Part shown: positions 4,716 through 7,091 of the stretch, one piece after another | Layout of the letters: the number at the start of each line of letters is the position of its first letter | Position numbering within the stretch: position 1 is the first letter of the stretch | From: Vulcanimicrobiota bacterium | Lineage (GTDB): Bacteria; Vulcanimicrobiota; Vulcanimicrobiia; Eremiobacterales; Eremiobacteraceae | Reading direction: 5' to 3' | Assembly (NCBI GenBank): GCA_019232725.1 | Contig: JAFANK010000115.1 | Location: forward strand, 1-7,091 | Length of the DNA: 7,091 nucleotides | The notes under the pieces: model-generated | Databases searched by the model: none | What the model was told of the DNA's origin: nothing | The model's input: only the letters and a program-made list of their open reading frames with translations | Position numbers and translations under genes: made by a program

Positions 4716-7091
4716 ATGGCGCGGCAGATAAAGGCTCGCTCCAGGCACCCGAGCGTAGCTCTTCCGCCTACTGGCACGGTGACCTTCTTGTTTTCGGACA
4801 TAGAAGGTTCTACTCAACGATGGGATGCGCACAGCTCCCAAATGCAAACCGCCGTCGCACGCCATGAACAGCTCCTGATGGAATCGTTTGCACGACACGG
4901 CGGATTCGTCTTTAAGACACTCGGCGACGCGCTCTGCGTTGCATTTCCTACCGCGCCTCAGGCGGTGCGCGCAGCGGTTGAAGCTCAGCGAGCACTGGCA
5001 GCTGAAGACTTCTCCCAAATCGGCGGATTGCGCGTGCGAATGGGATTGCATACTGGACATGCTGAGGAACGAAATGCGGACTACTTTGGCCCGGCCGTGA
5101 ACCGTGTGGCGAGGATCATGGATATCGGTCACGGCGGGCAAGTGATCATGTCTGACATCACGCATGAGCTGGCCCATTCAGACCTGCCCACCGACGTTAC
5201 GCTTGTGGATCTGGGATTGCACCGCCTCAAGGACCTCGCGGAGCCAGAGCACGTTTGGCAACTCAAGATCGATACGCTGCCCGGAAAGTTTCCCCCGCTA
5301 CGGTCACTCGAAGCGGTTGAGCCTGGTAAGATTTTTCGGCGATCCATTATCGCCCGGCTTAATTCAACACAACCTAGAATTGTGGCAATAGTTGCACCGG
5401 CAGGGTTTGGCAAATCAACCGTTGCCACCCAATTCGCGAAACAACGTGGGCGATATGCTGTCTGCGACTGCCGGGAGGTCGAGACCGCCGGACATCTGGG
5501 TCAACGAGTGCTAGAGGCGCTCAGCGAAGAATCGCCTGACCGTTCCGCCGAGCTTTCGCGGCGTCAATTACTTTTCCGAGATCAAGAAGCGTTTTCTGGC
5601 ACGTACTTGCAGGTGGTTGTAGAAAGCTGGTCCATCAATCCGCAGCCGTCGGTGTTCATTTTTGAAAACGTGGAACGGATCGACGGAAATAGTGAGATAA
5701 TAGAAACGCTTTGGCGGTTGCTCGCTACAACACCCGAGCATCGAACGGTTGTCATATGTTCACGGACTCCCTTGCGAGCTCGCCTTTCTCGTTTTGCGCC
5801 GCCGCACGCGATCGCAATTCTACGCTCAAATGATTTGGCGTTTGAAGAACATGAAATCGCTAGTATTTTTGAAGGCCTTGACGTCGATACCACTGCGCTT
5901 TCGGCCGTCACGTCGCAGTCACGAGGCTGGCCGGTTGCAGTTCTCTTATTTGCCCGTTTCCAGCGTGAGGGTCGCTTGCGAGAACTGCTCGATCGATCAA
6001 GCAAGCTCGCTTTTGAGGAGTTGTACGAGTATTTGGCGACGGAGGTTCTTGAGACACTGCCGACGTTGCTGACTGATGCACTCGTGGCGTGCGCTTTTAT
6101 TCCCCAACCGGGCTTGCAAGACGTAGCTGCAGCCCTAGCGCAGCCGGACATTGAGGAGACGCTCCGAGGCATGGCTCGAGATCTGCCCTTTGTCAGTCTC
6201 AAGCCTGAAGGCATACTTGAGATTCATCCGCTGATTGGCGCCGTGCTGCGCGAGACGTATCAGTCTCGTCGCTTGGAATTGCTGGGACGCGTCATTCAAG
6301 CCGCAGAAGCTGCGCGAAAGTTTGTAAGAGCGGCCGCTTTGCATCTTGAGGCCGGCGCAAAGCGGAGCGCCGCCCTTGACTTAGGTGCGGACAACTTTAA
6401 CTCGACCACCCAAAAATACACCATAGAATATTCGACGGTCTTAAGTCAACTCGATCCTGCCGATATCTTACGATCGCCTCTTCTCTGGTATGCGACGGTG
6501 CACGAACGACGTTTTCGCGTGGACCCCAGCGTCATACTTGAAGAGGCATCGACTTTGTATCGCTCGCTCGAGGCTAGTTCTACACCAGTTGGGCGTATCG
6601 CTGTTGCGGTCTTTTACTCACTCTTCCTTAGCGACGTAGGTAGGCATGCTGAGGGCGAGAGTGTATTGCGGAACCTCTCGGAGGAGCTCGCGATACCCGA
6701 GGTGCTGACGGACAACTTTCACGGATCCGTGGTTCATATTCGTGCGGCCATTCTGGCTCGTATGGGCAAACTGGTCGAATCGCAGGCGCAGTTCGCTCGA
6801 GCTGCCCCGGTTATTGCAGACAAGCCTCTGTCGATGGCGGTCGCGGGAATGAACCGCGCTGCCAGCGTGGAGCGCATTCTAGGGAATCTTGAGCAAGAAC
6901 GCCGCCTGCTGGAAGAATCCGTTGAGTTGGCGCGCCAAACGAACATTCCAACTCTCGTTGCCAGAGGGCTCGCTGAAGGCGTCTTCCAGTCGTGGTTTAG
7001 CGGGGATGAAACGCGCTTTCAGTCCTTGCTGCTTGAGTTCGAGGATCTAGTCGGACGCGAAGGCATTCCAGGATTTCAAGACCTCATTTCC
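4716..7091 (+). CDS. Class III adenylyl cyclase fused to MalT/LuxR-like STAND ATPase, 3' partial
   Basis: The frame is open for 792 codons and runs off the window. Residues about 16-185 are a class III cyclase domain that should make cAMP from ATP: FLFSDIEGST and FKTLGDALCVAF supply the two metal aspartates (D28, D71), K67 and D122 fit the adenine-specifying positions, and N129/R133 in VNRVARIM fit the transition-state pair, so it looks catalytically competent. A P-loop follows at 227-234 (APAGFGKS), with a Walker-B-like strand VFIFENVER where Glu317 replaces the usual Asp. The region around residues 500-520 (HPLIGAVLRETY) resembles the winged-helix end of MalT-type STAND proteins, and the helical remainder fits TPR-like repeats. 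No membrane segment is seen. An upstream ATG (4689) adds nine residues and has AGG at 4678-4680; neither start has a strong ribosome site. A C-terminal HTH may lie beyond the window. Confidence 0.9.
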   Translation, partial: MARQIKARSRHPSVALPPTGTVTFLFSDIEGSTQRWDAHSSQMQTAVARHEQLLMESFARHGGFVFKTLGDALCVAFPTAPQAVRAAVEAQRALAAEDFSQIGGLRVRMGLHTGHAEERNADYFGPAVNRVARIMDIGHGGQVIMSDITHELAHSDLPTDVTLVDLGLHRLKDLAEPEHVWQLKIDTLPGKFPPLRSLEAVEPGKIFRRSIIARLNSTQPRIVAIVAPAGFGKSTVATQFAKQRGRYAVCDCREVETAGHLGQRVLEALSEESPDRSAELSRRQLLFRDQEAFSGTYLQVVVESWSINPQPSVFIFENVERIDGNSEIIETLWRLLATTPEHRTVVICSRTPLRARLSRFAPPHAIAILRSNDLAFEEHEIASIFEGLDVDTTALSAVTSQSRGWPVAVLLFARFQREGRLRELLDRSSKLAFEELYEYLATEVLETLPTLLTDALVACAFIPQPGLQDVAAALAQPDIEETLRGMARDLPFVSLKPEGILEIHPLIGAVLRETYQSRRLELLGRVIQAAEAARKFVRAAALHLEAGAKRSAALDLGADNFNSTTQKYTIEYSTVLSQLDPADILRSPLLWYATVHERRFRVDPSVILEEASTLYRSLEASSTPVGRIAVAVFYSLFLSDVGRHAEGESVLRNLSEELAIPEVLTDNFHGSVVHIRAAILARMGKLVESQAQFARAAPVIADKPLSMAVAGMNRAASVERILGNLEQERRLLEESVELARQTNIPTLVARGLAEGVFQSWFSGDETRFQSLLLEFEDLVGREGIPGFQDLIS

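Noticed and set aside
4710..5177. 155-codon minus-strand ORF
   Set aside because: It is antisense to the cyclase catalytic motifs and has no family signature.
5582..6214. 210-codon minus-strand ORF
   Set aside because: It lies wholly inside the cyclase/STAND gene, whose + frame has conserved motifs. The minus-strand product is serine/arginine-rich, typical of an antisense shadow.
1..7091. CRISPR array, insertion sequence or integrase
   Set aside because: There are only three widely spaced repeats, no short regularly spaced units, and no ORF with transposase or recombinase motifs on either strand.

Overview
This is a bacterial window of roughly mid-50s percent GC. I cannot place the organism firmly. 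A class III nucleotide cyclase fused to a MalT-like ATPase, an anti-sigma-type kinase, a HicAB pair and a soluble-type fatty acid desaturase together suggest a soil or environmental bacterium with a large accessory genome; Eremiobacterota or Acidobacteriota are low-confidence guesses. The first base already lies inside a repeat and the last gene runs off the right edge.

The organising feature is a direct repeat present three times, all on the + strand: at 1-94, 2761-2875 and 4528-4636. Each copy carries the 3' part of a tRNA-Asp gene (the first two keep the GUC anticodon arm; all three keep the T arm, the acceptor strand and an encoded CCA), followed by a hairpin that looks like the tRNA's own terminator. 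None has a recognisable tRNA 5' half. The copies divide the window into three unrelated gene blocks, as expected of a region built by repeated insertion at a tRNA gene. No recombinase is present.

Block A (about 95-2760) holds a possible 43-codon ORF, a SpoIIAB/RsbW-like kinase translationally coupled to a protein of 22-24-residue repeats, and an arylsulfatase broken by an early in-frame TGA and cut off at its 3' end, where it reads into the tRNA fragment. Block B (about 2876-4527) holds a HicA-HicB toxin-antitoxin pair behind an A/T-rich palindrome, and a convergent three-histidine-box acyl-lipid/acyl-CoA desaturase with a hairpin between the two stop codons. Block C (from 4637) is one long open gene at 4716-7091 encoding an adenylyl cyclase domain joined to a P-loop STAND/MalT-like regulator.

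The genes do not form one pathway. HicAB is a self-contained module that may stabilise the region, the kinase and its coupled partner probably form a signalling pair, and the cyclase protein is an independent regulator. The most noteworthy observation is the tRNA-Asp-derived repeat array and the cassette-like organisation it implies.
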